A stretch of DNA of 64,000 nucleotides from NCBI GenBank assembly GCA_035944135.1, contig DASZBM010000002.1, forward strand, positions 1,178,001 to 1,242,000. Direction: 5' to 3'. Both the position numbers and the translations under genes were made by a program. The stretch comes from Acidobacteriaceae bacterium (GTDB lineage: Bacteria > Acidobacteriota > Terriglobia > Terriglobales > Acidobacteriaceae). Below are positions 42,853 to 53,200 of the stretch, piece after piece (the stretch's first letter is position 1; each line of letters opens with the position of its first letter). The notes below the pieces were generated by a model. The model was not told the DNA's origin, did no database searches, and saw only the letters and a program-made list of their open reading frames with translations.

Positions 42853-45123
42853 ATGAGAAATCTTTCACTGATAGTCGGGCGCTATAATCCCGAATCTCAA
42901 TCGCCCCGCAGAGCATTGGCAGTGAGGATCGCGATCTTCATCGCGCTGTTCCTCGGTTACACGAGCGATGCTCAGTCCCTCAATGCGCTGATCCGATATG
43001 ACGCCGCCTCACAGACCTTTCGAATCGATGCTGCTGAGACCACCTATGTGCTGGGAATAAATGAAAAAAAACAGGTACAGACGATCTATTGGGGGAAACA
43101 CCTCAACCAGACAGATGCGTTTGCTCAGGCTCGATCCATGCGTGGAGGAGGATTTGATTTTTCGGCCTCAAGAACACCCCAGGAGTTTGTAGGCTGGGGC
43201 GGTGGGCTTGCGGTTGAACCCGATCTGAAAATCACATTTCCAGATGGCAATCGCGATCTCGTCCTTCAATATGTGTCGCACCGCATTGAGGGCAGCACGC
43301 TTGAGATCGTGATGAAGGATATCTCGCGCGAAGTCTATGTGACGCTCGTGTACCAGGCGGACTCCGAGACTGGGATAATCCGTCGGTTTGCAACTGTAGA
43401 AAATCGGACGAGACTGCCGTTCACCATCGAACAGGTAGCTGCGGGGACATGGAATCTGCCTAGCGCCGGTGATTATAGAGTGCGCTATCTCGCGGGTCGC
43501 TGGGCGGCGGAGTGGAACGCCGAGGAGCAGCAGTTGCGTCCAGGAAAGCTTGTGCTGGAGAGCCGTAGTGGGTCGACCGGGGCACAGAATAATCCATGGT
43601 TTGCGATCGAGGAGGCAGAAGGCTCAGAGGGCCAATCGAATGATGTGTGGTTCGGCGCATTGGGCTGGAGCGGTTCATGGCAGATTTCTATTGAGCAGGA
43701 TCTCTCGCAGACAGTGCGTATCACTGGCGGCCCCAATGCCTTTGACTTCGGATACCTGCTAGCCAGCGGGAAAACCTTTGAGACATCCTCCTTTTATGGA
43801 GGCTATTCGGACGCTGGAATCGGAGGGGCTTCCCGACTACTGCATCGTTATGAAATAGATTCCATCCTGCCACACCATCCAGCACCGCGGCTTCGGCCGG
43901 TCCTTTACAACTCTTGGGAGGCGACGGGCTTTGATGTCAATGAGGCAGGCCAAATCGCTCTGGCTGAAAAGGCGGCCAGCATAGGTGTTGAACGCTTCGT
44001 TATGGATGACGGCTGGTTCGGCGAGCGTAAGGACGATCATGCTGGCTTGGGCGACTGGTACGTGAACCCGCAGAAGTTTCCGCATGGACTCACGCCTCTG
44101 ATCGACAAGGTGCACTCGCTTGGTATGGACTTTGGACTTTGGGTGGAACCAGAGATGGTCAATCCAGACAGCGACCTTTATCGCAAACATCCGGACTGGG
44201 TTTTGTACTTTCCCGGCAGACCGCACACGGAAGGCCGCAATCAGTTGGTGTTGAACCTCGCACGGCCTGATGTCCGCGCTTACGTGTTTGGCGTGTTGGA
44301 CAAGCTCCTGCGCGACAACGATATTGCCTTTCTCAAATGGGACTACAACCGGTACTGGTCTGAGCCTGGATGGCCATCTGTGCCGCCGGCTCAGCAAAAG
44401 AATGTCTATGTTGATTTTGTCCAGAATTTCTACTCCATTCTTGCTGAAGTGCGGCAGAAGCACCCTAACGTTGAGATCGAATCCTGCTCAGGAGGCGGCA
44501 GTCGCGTGGATCTCGGTGTGATGCAGTACACGGATGAAGTATGGCCCTCGGACAACACTGACGCCTACGATCGCCTCTCGATCCAAGATGGCTTCACCTA
44601 CGCTTATAGTCCGGGCGTGATGATGGCTTGGGTCACAGATTCGCCGACCTGGGTTAACAACCGTATGCTTTCCCTCGAGTATCGTTTCCTTTCGTCGATG
44701 CAGGGAGCACTGGGCATCGGCGCGAACCTGAACAAATGGACCCCGGAGAACTTCGCAAAAGCACGCGAGATGATCGCCTTGTACAAGACCATCCGCGAGA
44801 CGGTTCAGCGGGGCGAACTCTATCGCCTCATTCCTGCCGAACACGACAGCGAGCAATCCGTCACCGAGACAGTATCGCGCGACGGGACGCAGGTCGTTAC
44901 GTTTGCGTTCTTGCATTCAAGTACGGAGCTGTTTCCATTTCCCCGTATCTTCCTTAGAGGACTGGATGAGAACGGGATCTATAGGATCAGCACGCTTGCG
45001 GGTAAAGTGGACAGCAATACCCCGGCAGAGGCGAGCGGAGCCTATTGGATGCACCATGGAATTGACCTCGATCTCCGAAGTGATTTTCAGGCGGCGGCTT
45101 TTGAATTGACCCGGATTCACTGA
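42853..45123 (+). CDS. GH36 alpha-galactosidase
   Basis: 756 residues from ATG 42853, with a basic N-terminal stretch then a hydrophobic segment (VRIAIFIALFLGYTSDAQ) acting as signal peptide or anchor. An N-terminal beta-sandwich (about 45-345) precedes the TIM barrel. VMDDGWFGERKDD, FGLWVEPEMVNPDSDLYRK and LVLNLARPDVR are GH36 hallmarks. The nucleophile is Asp497 in FLKWDYNR, and the acid/base is Asp567 in WPSDNTDA. It hydrolyses terminal alpha-galactosides, here probably in the periplasm. It follows the epimerase-like gene with about 57 bp between. Confidence 0.93.
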   Translation: MRNLSLIVGRYNPESQSPRRALAVRIAIFIALFLGYTSDAQSLNALIRYDAASQTFRIDAAETTYVLGINEKKQVQTIYWGKHLNQTDAFAQARSMRGGGFDFSASRTPQEFVGWGGGLAVEPDLKITFPDGNRDLVLQYVSHRIEGSTLEIVMKDISREVYVTLVYQADSETGIIRRFATVENRTRLPFTIEQVAAGTWNLPSAGDYRVRYLAGRWAAEWNAEEQQLRPGKLVLESRSGSTGAQNNPWFAIEEAEGSEGQSNDVWFGALGWSGSWQISIEQDLSQTVRITGGPNAFDFGYLLASGKTFETSSFYGGYSDAGIGGASRLLHRYEIDSILPHHPAPRLRPVLYNSWEATGFDVNEAGQIALAEKAASIGVERFVMDDGWFGERKDDHAGLGDWYVNPQKFPHGLTPLIDKVHSLGMDFGLWVEPEMVNPDSDLYRKHPDWVLYFPGRPHTEGRNQLVLNLARPDVRAYVFGVLDKLLRDNDIAFLKWDYNRYWSEPGWPSVPPAQQKNVYVDFVQNFYSILAEVRQKHPNVEIESCSGGGSRVDLGVMQYTDEVWPSDNTDAYDRLSIQDGFTYAYSPGVMMAWVTDSPTWVNNRMLSLEYRFLSSMQGALGIGANLNKWTPENFAKAREMIALYKTIRETVQRGELYRLIPAEHDSEQSVTETVSRDGTQVVTFAFLHSSTELFPFPRIFLRGLDENGIYRISTLAGKVDSNTPAEASGAYWMHHGIDLDLRSDFQAAAFELTRIH

Positions 45124-45214
45124 GGCCCATCAACGCGGTGGGTTACATCTGGGTCCCGTAGTTGAAATAAGTGCATTTAACAGGCAGTAGACACCCATGG
45201 CACTCACTATCTGC

Positions 45215-45257
45215 TTGACATTGCAAGCTGTCAGGTCATAAAAGCGTGTACGTACAC
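45215..45257 (+). promoter_or_regulatory. Promoter and LacI-type operator 2
   Basis: TTGACA (45215-45220), then about 16-17 nt, then CATAAA/ATAAAA near 45238. The perfect 12-bp palindrome GTGTACGTACAC is at 45246-45257, just downstream of the -10, so a bound repressor would block the start. It lies 36 bp before the phosphatase-like gene. Confidence 0.8.
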
Positions 45258-45292
45258 TATCACCTTCTTCGAAGAGAGTGAGAGGTCGCGCT

Positions 45293-46447
45293 GTGGCTTC
45301 GCATAAATTGGCCCCACACGAAATCGGAAAACAGCTCTCATACGGCCGGCGCGAGTTTCTGCGCAGTTCCGCAGGTCTGGCATTAGGGAGCACGCTCTTA
45401 CGGTCACCGTTTGCTCGTGCAGCGACCGCCAGGGACAGGAAGGTAGTAGTCGTCACGTTCGGCGGCGGCGCGCGAGATCAAGAGACTTTCGCTCCCGAAG
45501 GTCAGGAAAACATTCCGCATATGATGGGGGATCTGATTCCGCGCGCCACATTCTTCACCCAGGTCGTAAATCGCGGAATTCTTGGCCATTACGTGGCGAC
45601 CGCCAGCCTCGTAACCGGGGCATATGAGACGTTCAATAATTTCTCTGCGATCCCTCCCGATAACCCGACAGTCTTCGAGTATTACCGCAAAGGTTTGAAG
45701 CGCCCGTCATCTGATGCGTGGGTTGTAGCTCCGAGCAACGGGTTCAATTGCATCGGAGAGAGCCGTCATCGCTCGTATGGAGAAGGCATGGGCGCCAGGG
45801 TGATTCTTCCGAAGTATCTATTGAAAACTGCGATGTCGGGCGGTGCCGCCGATTACGAACACCTGCTGCGCGACAATTACGAGAATCCCTATTTCACGCC
45901 GGACATCGAGAGCAGGGAGTTCGAACTCGATCAGATGGAGACGATCCTGAAGCTTTCTGCGAGTGACTTCAGGGAGCACGCGAAAACACTTTCGAGCCCC
46001 GATGAGCTTTCACTGTTTATCGTGCGCCGGCTGATTCAGCAGGTGGCTCCGAGCTTTCTCTGGATCACAATGCACGATATCGATATCGCACACGCCGGTG
46101 CGTATTCGCTGTATCTCGAAGGCATCCGGCGGACGGACAGACTGTGTGGGGAGTTGTGGCAACTGCTCGAGAGCGAGCCCGAATACGCAGGCAAGACGAC
46201 TCTTCTCGTGCTTCCGGATTTTGGAAGGGATGCGGACGAAGATGCGGGAGGGAATGGCTTCCAGCACCACCGCACTGGCGATGCTGTCGCGCGTACTACG
46301 TGGCTTATGGCCCTTGGCTCAGGCGTTCGGGAAGGTGTCGTTTGCGATCGGGCGGTGGAATCCATCGACCTGGTGCCAACACTGGGAGCCATGCTGGGTT
46401 TCTCACCTATATATGCGAAGGGTAAGCCTATTCAGGAGCTGTTGTAA
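45293..46447 (+). CDS. Tat-exported alkaline-phosphatase-superfamily protein
   Basis: 384 residues from GTG 45293 with GAGAGG upstream; GTG 45278 is an alternative. A Tat signal (GRREFLRSSAGLALGS) exports it. The core follows the alkaline phosphatase/sulfatase/phosphoglycerate-mutase fold: VVVVTFGGGARDQETF, GHYVATASLVTGAYE (nucleophile-loop position), WITMHDIDIAHAGAYS with metal Asp/His, LLVLPDFGRDADED and FQHHRTGD with metal His. It lacks a sulfatase C-x-P-x-R signature. Substrate unknown. The next gene starts 1 nt after its stop. Operator 2 links it to the galactoside locus. Confidence 0.8.
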   Translation: MASHKLAPHEIGKQLSYGRREFLRSSAGLALGSTLLRSPFARAATARDRKVVVVTFGGGARDQETFAPEGQENIPHMMGDLIPRATFFTQVVNRGILGHYVATASLVTGAYETFNNFSAIPPDNPTVFEYYRKGLKRPSSDAWVVAPSNGFNCIGESRHRSYGEGMGARVILPKYLLKTAMSGGAADYEHLLRDNYENPYFTPDIESREFELDQMETILKLSASDFREHAKTLSSPDELSLFIVRRLIQQVAPSFLWITMHDIDIAHAGAYSLYLEGIRRTDRLCGELWQLLESEPEYAGKTTLLVLPDFGRDADEDAGGNGFQHHRTGDAVARTTWLMALGSGVREGVVCDRAVESIDLVPTLGAMLGFSPIYAKGKPIQELL

Positions 46448-47656
46448 TTGCTGCCGCGCGACCTAGGTTCGGTCGATTTTAGAAGCTATCCGCCCCAAGC
46501 GAGACAGCTGGCGATCGAGAATATATCAATCTTGCGGCGGTTGCCACTCGGTCTGCTATCGAGCTTGCTTGCAGAGTTGATCGAATACGATTTCAAATTC
46601 CCTGCTGAGCGAACACGGTTATCGAGGGAGCTGGCGAGCCTGGGCGCACTCACTGATGCGCAGCTTAGTGAGCTACTAAAAGGGTTCTTCAAAATATCGC
46701 TCACCTCACAGCTCGAAAATCTGAATTGGGTGAACTCGCCGGCGCAGTTTGTGGAACAGCTTTCGGCGCATCTGTGGAGGACCGGGCAGCAGGATGCTTT
46801 CAGCATCGCCGCCGTAAAGTACGATGATCATCTCACCGCGACGACGGCCGCACAGGCTCCTCCCATTCCACGACTTGGCATCGTCATCATCGGCCGGGGC
46901 GTCGCGTCGTACGATGGACAGCTGTTCCGCAGGCTGCGTCCTTACGCTACTTATTTCAGCCGCGTAAGACCGGAAAATGGGTTGCGGCTGTTACTCGATG
47001 CAATCGCATCAAGAGCGGAAGCGCACCCAGCTGCATACGCGCATTGGTACATTGATGGCGGTGAGCCAGAGAACCACGATTCGAGGCTCACCGCAATTTC
47101 GTGGGCGGCCCTCGCTCCGGTGCGCACCGCACTCCTGGGCCACATTCATTCAGAGATAGAACGTCCCGGCATGGGGCCCGAAAAGCTTCGCAGTATCATG
47201 GCGCGAACAACGCCGTCGGAACTCGGCATGAAAACAGCGGCCGGGGATGAAGTGCTGCAGCGATTCCAACTCAGACTGCTGACTGAGGGCTCCGGAACCC
47301 AGCTCTTCAGCACTAGCTTCGCACAGTGGGGGGCTCGCGAGGCGCTTCGACGGGCTCAGCCGATAACGCTGCTAGTTCGGTTTGCGCCGCGCCAGCGGCT
47401 GAAGCCAATGAATGAGTTACTCTCTGCGCAATCTGGGGCGCCAGAGACAGACCCGTTGGGATCGCTGATTGATGCCGACATGGCTGCCTGGTACACCTGG
47501 CTGGATCAGCAGCGCCTGCCTGGCGCAGACCGGAGTTGCTTTCTCGTCTGGTTTGAAGCCCAGAGGTTGGCGCTGGCCATCAGTCCCCAACTGCCGCGCG
47601 GAACGGAGTCATCGTCAGAGGTAGGCCTCGAAAAATTGCTAGCGTGGATGACCTGA
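46448..47656 (+). CDS. Unrecognised 402-residue cytoplasmic protein
   Basis: Start is TTG 46448, directly after the TAA of the phosphatase-like gene and 8 nt after GGAG. No signal peptide or membrane segment. The N-terminal 110 residues are helical (LLSSLLAELIEYDFKFPAERT, LLKGFFKISLTSQLENLNW). The middle has a Rossmann-like strand LGIVIIGRGVASYDGQLFRRL and an AHWYIDGGEP block, the C-terminal half alternates strand and helix. I recognise no family. Coupled translation with the exported enzyme suggests a shared role, perhaps maturation of that enzyme or turnover of its product. Confidence 0.75.
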   Translation: MLPRDLGSVDFRSYPPQARQLAIENISILRRLPLGLLSSLLAELIEYDFKFPAERTRLSRELASLGALTDAQLSELLKGFFKISLTSQLENLNWVNSPAQFVEQLSAHLWRTGQQDAFSIAAVKYDDHLTATTAAQAPPIPRLGIVIIGRGVASYDGQLFRRLRPYATYFSRVRPENGLRLLLDAIASRAEAHPAAYAHWYIDGGEPENHDSRLTAISWAALAPVRTALLGHIHSEIERPGMGPEKLRSIMARTTPSELGMKTAAGDEVLQRFQLRLLTEGSGTQLFSTSFAQWGAREALRRAQPITLLVRFAPRQRLKPMNELLSAQSGAPETDPLGSLIDADMAAWYTWLDQQRLPGADRSCFLVWFEAQRLALAISPQLPRGTESSSEVGLEKLLAWMT

Positions 47657-47752
47657 TACGAGCACAGCAACGGGATCGCGCGCCGACGGTTCGTGTAAAC
47701 GCACACCGCATATTCGATTAGACGACCTAATTCCTGACTGTTGATTTTTCTC

Positions 47753-47805
47753 TTGACAGATCAATTCGCAGAAGTATATGAAGAGTCGTCACCGTGAACG
47801 TTCAC
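47753..47805 (+). promoter_or_regulatory. Promoter and LacI-type operator 3
   Basis: TTGACA (47753-47758), 16 nt, TATATG (47775-47780), then GTGAACGTTCAC (47794-47805), which is a perfect 12-bp palindrome (14 bp counting the flanking C and G). The operator sits at the expected transcription start of the GH30 gene. Confidence 0.85.
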
Positions 47806-47840
47806 GTTAATATTTAGATCACTACTAACGGAGGCCTGCA

Positions 47841-50123
47841 ATGCACTGGAAAAGCAGACACTACCAACGATTCACGGGGTTGATTGTTGCAATCGCTACA
47901 GCCTTCTGCATGCCTCCATTGTTAGCTCAGACCGTGAACGTTGACGTATCCATGTCGAACCAAACGCTTGAAGGCTGGGGCACTTCCCTGGCCTGGTTCG
48001 CCAACGGTGTCGGCGGCTGGACGAACACTACCAACCAGACGGGCCTCATGGACGCGCTTTTCAATCCCACCTCGGGTTTGGGCCTCACTTACCTCCGCTA
48101 CAACATCGGCGGAGGCGACAATCCGAACTGCGGCCAATCGGGGTACTACGCCTGCATTAGCTCCCCGCAGAATGCGGTTCCGGGCTACCAGCCGGCGCCA
48201 GGAACCTACAACTGGAACGCGGACGCGAACCAGCGGTGGGTAGCGCAGACAGCCCAATCAATGGGAGCCAATCTCTTCGAAGCTATCTCCTACTCCCCAC
48301 CCTACTGGATGACCAACAGCGGCACCAGCCAGGGCGGTGCTAGCGGCGCCGAGAATCTGGCCAGCGGATATTACGGCTCCGGCTCAGGCACCTTCGCCGA
48401 TTACCTGACGACGGTGGCGCAGCACTACGCCGAAAATTGGAGCATCACGTTTCATCATCTGGAGCCATTGAACGAGTCCGGGCAGAACTGGTGGGTCGCC
48501 GGCGACGCGAAGCAAGAGGGTTGCGCGTTCAGCCTGGCCGATCAACAGACCACGATCCAGAATGTGCAAGCATCGCTGACGGCAAAGGGGCTGACCACGC
48601 AGGTCTCCGCTATGGACGAGTACCAGGAGGGCGTGCTCAATTCCACCGCCGCCACGACTGCCTACGAGTTCCACAACTACAACTCGACTACGGTTGGCGA
48701 TTTTACGGCGCTCAATACTCACGGCTACTCATCAACTCTGGGCAGCGTGGCGGTGGCGACATCGGCTCAACACGCGGGCAAGCGCGTGACGGTGTCGGAG
48801 TGGGGAAGCAACGACAGCACCGGACAAGACCTGTCCAATCAAATTCTCGCGGACATCTATTTGACACGTCCTGTGGCATGGTCGATTTGGCAGCCGGATT
48901 GGCCGGAACTGATGTCGATCAACTATACCGGCCAATCCTACACATTGAACGAAGGGTATTACGTCTACGAAAATTACACCAAGTTCATCCGGCCGGGATT
49001 CCAATTCATCGCCATCTCCGATCCGCAGTCGCTGGCCGCATACAACGCGCGCACTCAGACGCTGGTAATAGTCACGCAGAACTGGACGTCGAGCAGCCGC
49101 AGCGTTACCTATCAGCTCAACAACTTCACTTCATTGGGCTCGGCGGCCGCAGTCTATCAAACTTCATCAAGCGAGCAATTCGCCTCGCTCGGAAACGTCA
49201 GTGTGGTAAGCGGCACCTTCAGCGACTCGGTGCCTTCCCAATCCGTGACGACTTTCATTATCTCGAACGCGGTATATCAGCCTGCGGCGACGACGGTGAA
49301 CGACAACACCACGGGGACCGGATTGAACCAGTTCAACTACGTTGGCAGCTGGAGTTACTATGCCGGCCAAACTGGCGCCTACGATAACGACAATCACTGG
49401 AGCAGCACCACAAACAATTACTACACGTTCGAGTTCAGCGGCCAGCAGGCGCGTGTGTATGCGTCTCTGGCGCCGAACAGCGGCATCGCGGCAATCTCGG
49501 TGGATAACGGCGCGGAGACCTACTTCGATACCTACGCTGCGACTCGCGTGGACAACGTGTTTCTGTTTGCTACACCGACGCTCGGCAATGGCACACACAC
49601 TTTGAAAGTTCGCGTGAGCGGCCTTAAGAACTCCGCTTCCGGCGGGTACAACGTGTCCGCAGATCGCATAGACGTGGTCGGCTCCGGTTCCGAAGTCGGC
49701 CAGGACATCTACAAAATCGTCAACGTCAAGAGCGGGCTCGATCTGGAAGTAAACTCGGCCAGCTTGGCGGACGGCGGCACAGTTGACACTTACAAGGATG
49801 TTTCCGGCGCCAACAACGAGCACTGGAACCTGATGGCGGTTGGAGATGGATCCTACCGAATCGTAAACGTAAACAGCGGGCTCGACCTCGAAGTGCATGG
49901 CGCCAGCAAATCAAATGGTGGGACAGTTGATCAGTGGCAGGACAGCGGTTCCAGCGTGACCAATGAGCATTGGACGCTGGTTCCGGTTTCCGGAGGATAC
50001 CGGATCGTCAATCTCAACAGCGGGCTCGACCTGGAAGTGAATGGAACGTCAGGGGTAGTTGACCAATGGCAGGACATCGCGGGCGCGTCGAATGAGCACT
50101 GGACACTGACCCTTACAAATTAA
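47841..50123 (+). CDS. GH30 glycosidase, probable endo-beta-1,6-galactanase, with ricin-type repeats
   Basis: 760 residues with a signal peptide ending near PPLLAQ. The GH30 barrel opens with LEGWGTSLAWFANGVGG and GLTYLRYNIGGGDNP, phrases typical of the endo-beta-1,6-galactanase subfamily (GH30_5). The acid/base is Glu212 in LEPLNESGQNWW and the nucleophile Glu320 in TVSEWGSND. A C-terminal beta domain of the barrel comes next. About 490-605 is a beta module (YVGSWSYYAGQTGAYDNDNH), followed by three ricin-type repeats of about 45 residues, each beginning YKIVNVKSGLDLEV or close to it. It should cut beta-1,6-galactan, as in plant arabinogalactan. Confidence 0.9.
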   Translation: MHWKSRHYQRFTGLIVAIATAFCMPPLLAQTVNVDVSMSNQTLEGWGTSLAWFANGVGGWTNTTNQTGLMDALFNPTSGLGLTYLRYNIGGGDNPNCGQSGYYACISSPQNAVPGYQPAPGTYNWNADANQRWVAQTAQSMGANLFEAISYSPPYWMTNSGTSQGGASGAENLASGYYGSGSGTFADYLTTVAQHYAENWSITFHHLEPLNESGQNWWVAGDAKQEGCAFSLADQQTTIQNVQASLTAKGLTTQVSAMDEYQEGVLNSTAATTAYEFHNYNSTTVGDFTALNTHGYSSTLGSVAVATSAQHAGKRVTVSEWGSNDSTGQDLSNQILADIYLTRPVAWSIWQPDWPELMSINYTGQSYTLNEGYYVYENYTKFIRPGFQFIAISDPQSLAAYNARTQTLVIVTQNWTSSSRSVTYQLNNFTSLGSAAAVYQTSSSEQFASLGNVSVVSGTFSDSVPSQSVTTFIISNAVYQPAATTVNDNTTGTGLNQFNYVGSWSYYAGQTGAYDNDNHWSSTTNNYYTFEFSGQQARVYASLAPNSGIAAISVDNGAETYFDTYAATRVDNVFLFATPTLGNGTHTLKVRVSGLKNSASGGYNVSADRIDVVGSGSEVGQDIYKIVNVKSGLDLEVNSASLADGGTVDTYKDVSGANNEHWNLMAVGDGSYRIVNVNSGLDLEVHGASKSNGGTVDQWQDSGSSVTNEHWTLVPVSGGYRIVNLNSGLDLEVNGTSGVVDQWQDIAGASNEHWTLTLTN

Positions 50124-50182
50124 AGCAGCAAGCAAAAGCCCCAGCTCACCGGATCTTGGTGGGAGGGCCCAATCAAAAAAAC

Positions 50183-50194
50183 GTGTACGTTACC
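50183..50194 (+). promoter_or_regulatory. LacI-type operator 4
   Basis: GTGTACGTTACC, identical to operators 1 and 5, lies 30 bp before the TonB-receptor start and 60 bp after the GH30 stop. A TACACT (50195-50200) follows. I see no matching -35, so it may act on a weak promoter or on read-through. Confidence 0.75.
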
Positions 50195-50224
50195 TACACT
50201 GCATTACTGAAAAGGAGTTTGAAA

Positions 50225-53200
50225 ATGAGGCCACACGCAAATTCGATCGCCGCAAGTTGGTTGTTCTTTCTTGCGCTCGCGCTGCTCTGCATCGGCTTGC
50301 CCACGGCTGCGCGTGCCCAGGTTGACGCCGGCGCGGTGCGCGGCACCGTTAGCGACGCTAGCAAAGCTGTCATTCCCGGAGCGAAAGTTACTCTCGTCAA
50401 TGTTGGCACCGGTCTGACGACCTCAGTGGTCACCGCTAAGGACGGTGCCTACACCTTCAGCCCCGTAAAAGTCGGGTCATATAAGGTCACAGCGGAGTTT
50501 TCCGGCTTTCGCACTGACGTCCTGCACGTTACTGTCAACGTCCAGGACCAGGTTCGCGCTGATTTCACTCTCGTTCCCGGAGAGGTGACGCAGCAGGTGC
50601 AAGTGACATCAGTAGCGCCTCAACTGCAAACACAGGATGCGTCGGTGGGCGCAACAGCCACGCACGAGCAGATCGAAAATCTCCCCCTCAACGGGCGCAA
50701 CTACACCTTCCTTGCCCAGTTGAACGCGGGAGTCACCAGCCTCAACCCGACCCGCGGTCTTGATCAGACCGGAAGCTTTGTGGCCAACGGCCTTACGTCG
50801 GTTCACAACAACTACATCCTTGACGGTATCGACAACAATAACGACACAGTCGACTTCCTTAACGGGGCAGCGTACGTGAATTTGCCGCCTCCTGATGCAA
50901 TTCAGGAGTTCAAGCTGCAGACCAGCAACTTCAGTGCAGAGTTCGGCAGGGCCGGCGGCGCTGTCGTCAACGCCTCCGTCAAGTCCGGTACGAACCAGTT
51001 CCACGGCTCGCTTTGGGAGTTCTTGCGCAACAACGACTTGGACGCGCATCCGTTGAGCGAATACTTCAACTCCGCCAGCAATCGGCCCGTGGTCCCTTAC
51101 AAATGGAACCAGTTTGGCGGGTCGGCCGGCCTCCCCATTCTGAAGAACAAACTCTTTATCTTTGGCGACTATGAAGGCATGAGGATCCGCCAGGGAGACC
51201 AGACCTCAGCGACTGTGCCGACCCCAGCTGAAGTAACGAGCAAATACACCAACTTCAGCGACCTCTTTCAGTCGACTTCGGCAACCGCGACCGATGCTCT
51301 GGGCCGCATCATGAACGTTGAAACTATTCTTGATCCGGCAACGACGCGCCAGGTTACGCAGGGGCAGGTGGATCCGGTTTCGGGGCTGGTTGCCGCGCAA
51401 ACCGGCTACGTGCGTGACCCTTTTTATACCGGGGGTAGCATCGCGGGAATTACGAACTTTACAACGTTGAGTTCTCAGTTGAACCAAATGCCCGCGAACC
51501 GTCTCGACCCGAACGCTATTAAGCTGCTGCAGCTTTATCCGGCGGCCAATCAAACCACCGGCGCCAATGAATTCACCAGCAACTACGCGGTTAACCAGCC
51601 CGAGCCCGATAACCGCCAGCACTTCGACGTGCGCGTGGATTACAACCTCGGCAGCAGAGACCAGATGTTCGTGCGCGAGAGCTACGGCCGCAGAATCGCG
51701 AACATTCCATCTTCGATCAATGGTCTCGGAGCCAACCCAGGCTTCGGTTCAGGTGTCTTTCAGGATTTGTCGAACAACCTTGCAGCGAGTGAGACGCACG
51801 AATTTTCAGCAACGCTGATAAATGAGGCCCGCTTCGGCTACAGCCATCTGTATACCTCGGCGGAGCCTCCAGTTGCGAGTCAAAGCGGAATTCCGACGCA
51901 GTTCGGCATTCAGGGAATTCCTCAAGGTCCTGGAAATGGCGGTCTCCCGAACATCAACGTCGGCGGTTTGACCTCTTTGGGCCCAGGCGGCTACGCGAGC
52001 CCGAACGACCGAACCAGCAATACCATTCAGTTCACAGAAAACCTGACGAAAATATGGAGCGGGCACAGTCTGAAAGTGGGCATGGAATACCAGCGACTGA
52101 GCTTCCCCTGGGTATGCCCACCGTATTCGCGCGGTTACTTCGCGTTTTCCGGTTATTCCGGCATCCCTAATGTGACCAACGGCGTCGGGGCGGCGGACTT
52201 GATGCTGACACCTATCCCATCAACCGTCACGAATAGCTCCACGGGCGTTAAGGGCGTGGACTATGTTGGGGGACCAAACAATACTCAGGTCTCTACGATC
52301 GATGCACCGAATGATCTTCGCAGCTATTACGGAGCGTATGTTCAGGATGATTGGAAAGCTACGCGGAAACTCACCGTCAATCTCGGCCTTCGTTGGGAGG
52401 CGTTTTTGGCCATTTCAGAAGCGAGCGGTTCGCAGGCCGGCCTGATTCCGTCGGCGGATCAGACGACCGCCACGTACAACATCCTCTCGCAACAGAAGAG
52501 CGTTCAGCTGTCCAACTCCTTCCTCTCGCTGCTGGCCAAAGACAATATCCCCCTGAAATATGTTGGAGGATCGAGCATCCTGGCAGGCCAAAAGGCAAAC
52601 TTTGCGCCGCGAATCGGTATGGCTTATCAGTTCACGCCGAAGCTCGTCGCCCGGGCAAGTTACGGCGTGTTTTACGGAGGATTTGAAAACATCGGCGGCT
52701 CCCCTGACCCGGCCGAGAACTACCCCTTCTACGTTTATCTCAGCATATCGAGGCCAGACGCCTCACACCCCATGATCTATGGAGACGGAAACAGGGCAAC
52801 GCTCGAAGACGGTCTGAACGATGCTGAACCCGATCCCAACAATCCAGCTTTCAATGCCGAATACCTCGGCCCGATTGCATATCAGCAGAATCCGAAGACT
52901 CCTTATACCCAGGAATGGAATGCGTCGGTGCAGTATCAACTCAGAGCCAACGAGGCGGTGACTGTTGCCTACGTCGGCAATAACAGCCAGCACATGCTCA
53001 ATGGCGCGTATACCAACCAGCCAACAGAGATCCTGCCGCCGGGAACCAATCCACAGAATTACATTCAGTTCCCGGATCTTTCGCGCAGCCTCAATTACAT
53101 GGTTAACAACGGCTCCTCTTACTATCACAACTTCGAAGTAACCTACGAGCGCAGGTACAGCAATGGAGTGCAATTCCTGGCGAACTATACGCGCTCAGTC

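Noticed and set aside
45293-46447. Calling the phosphatase-fold protein a sulfatase
   Set aside because: The C/S-x-P-x-R modification signature of sulfatases is absent.
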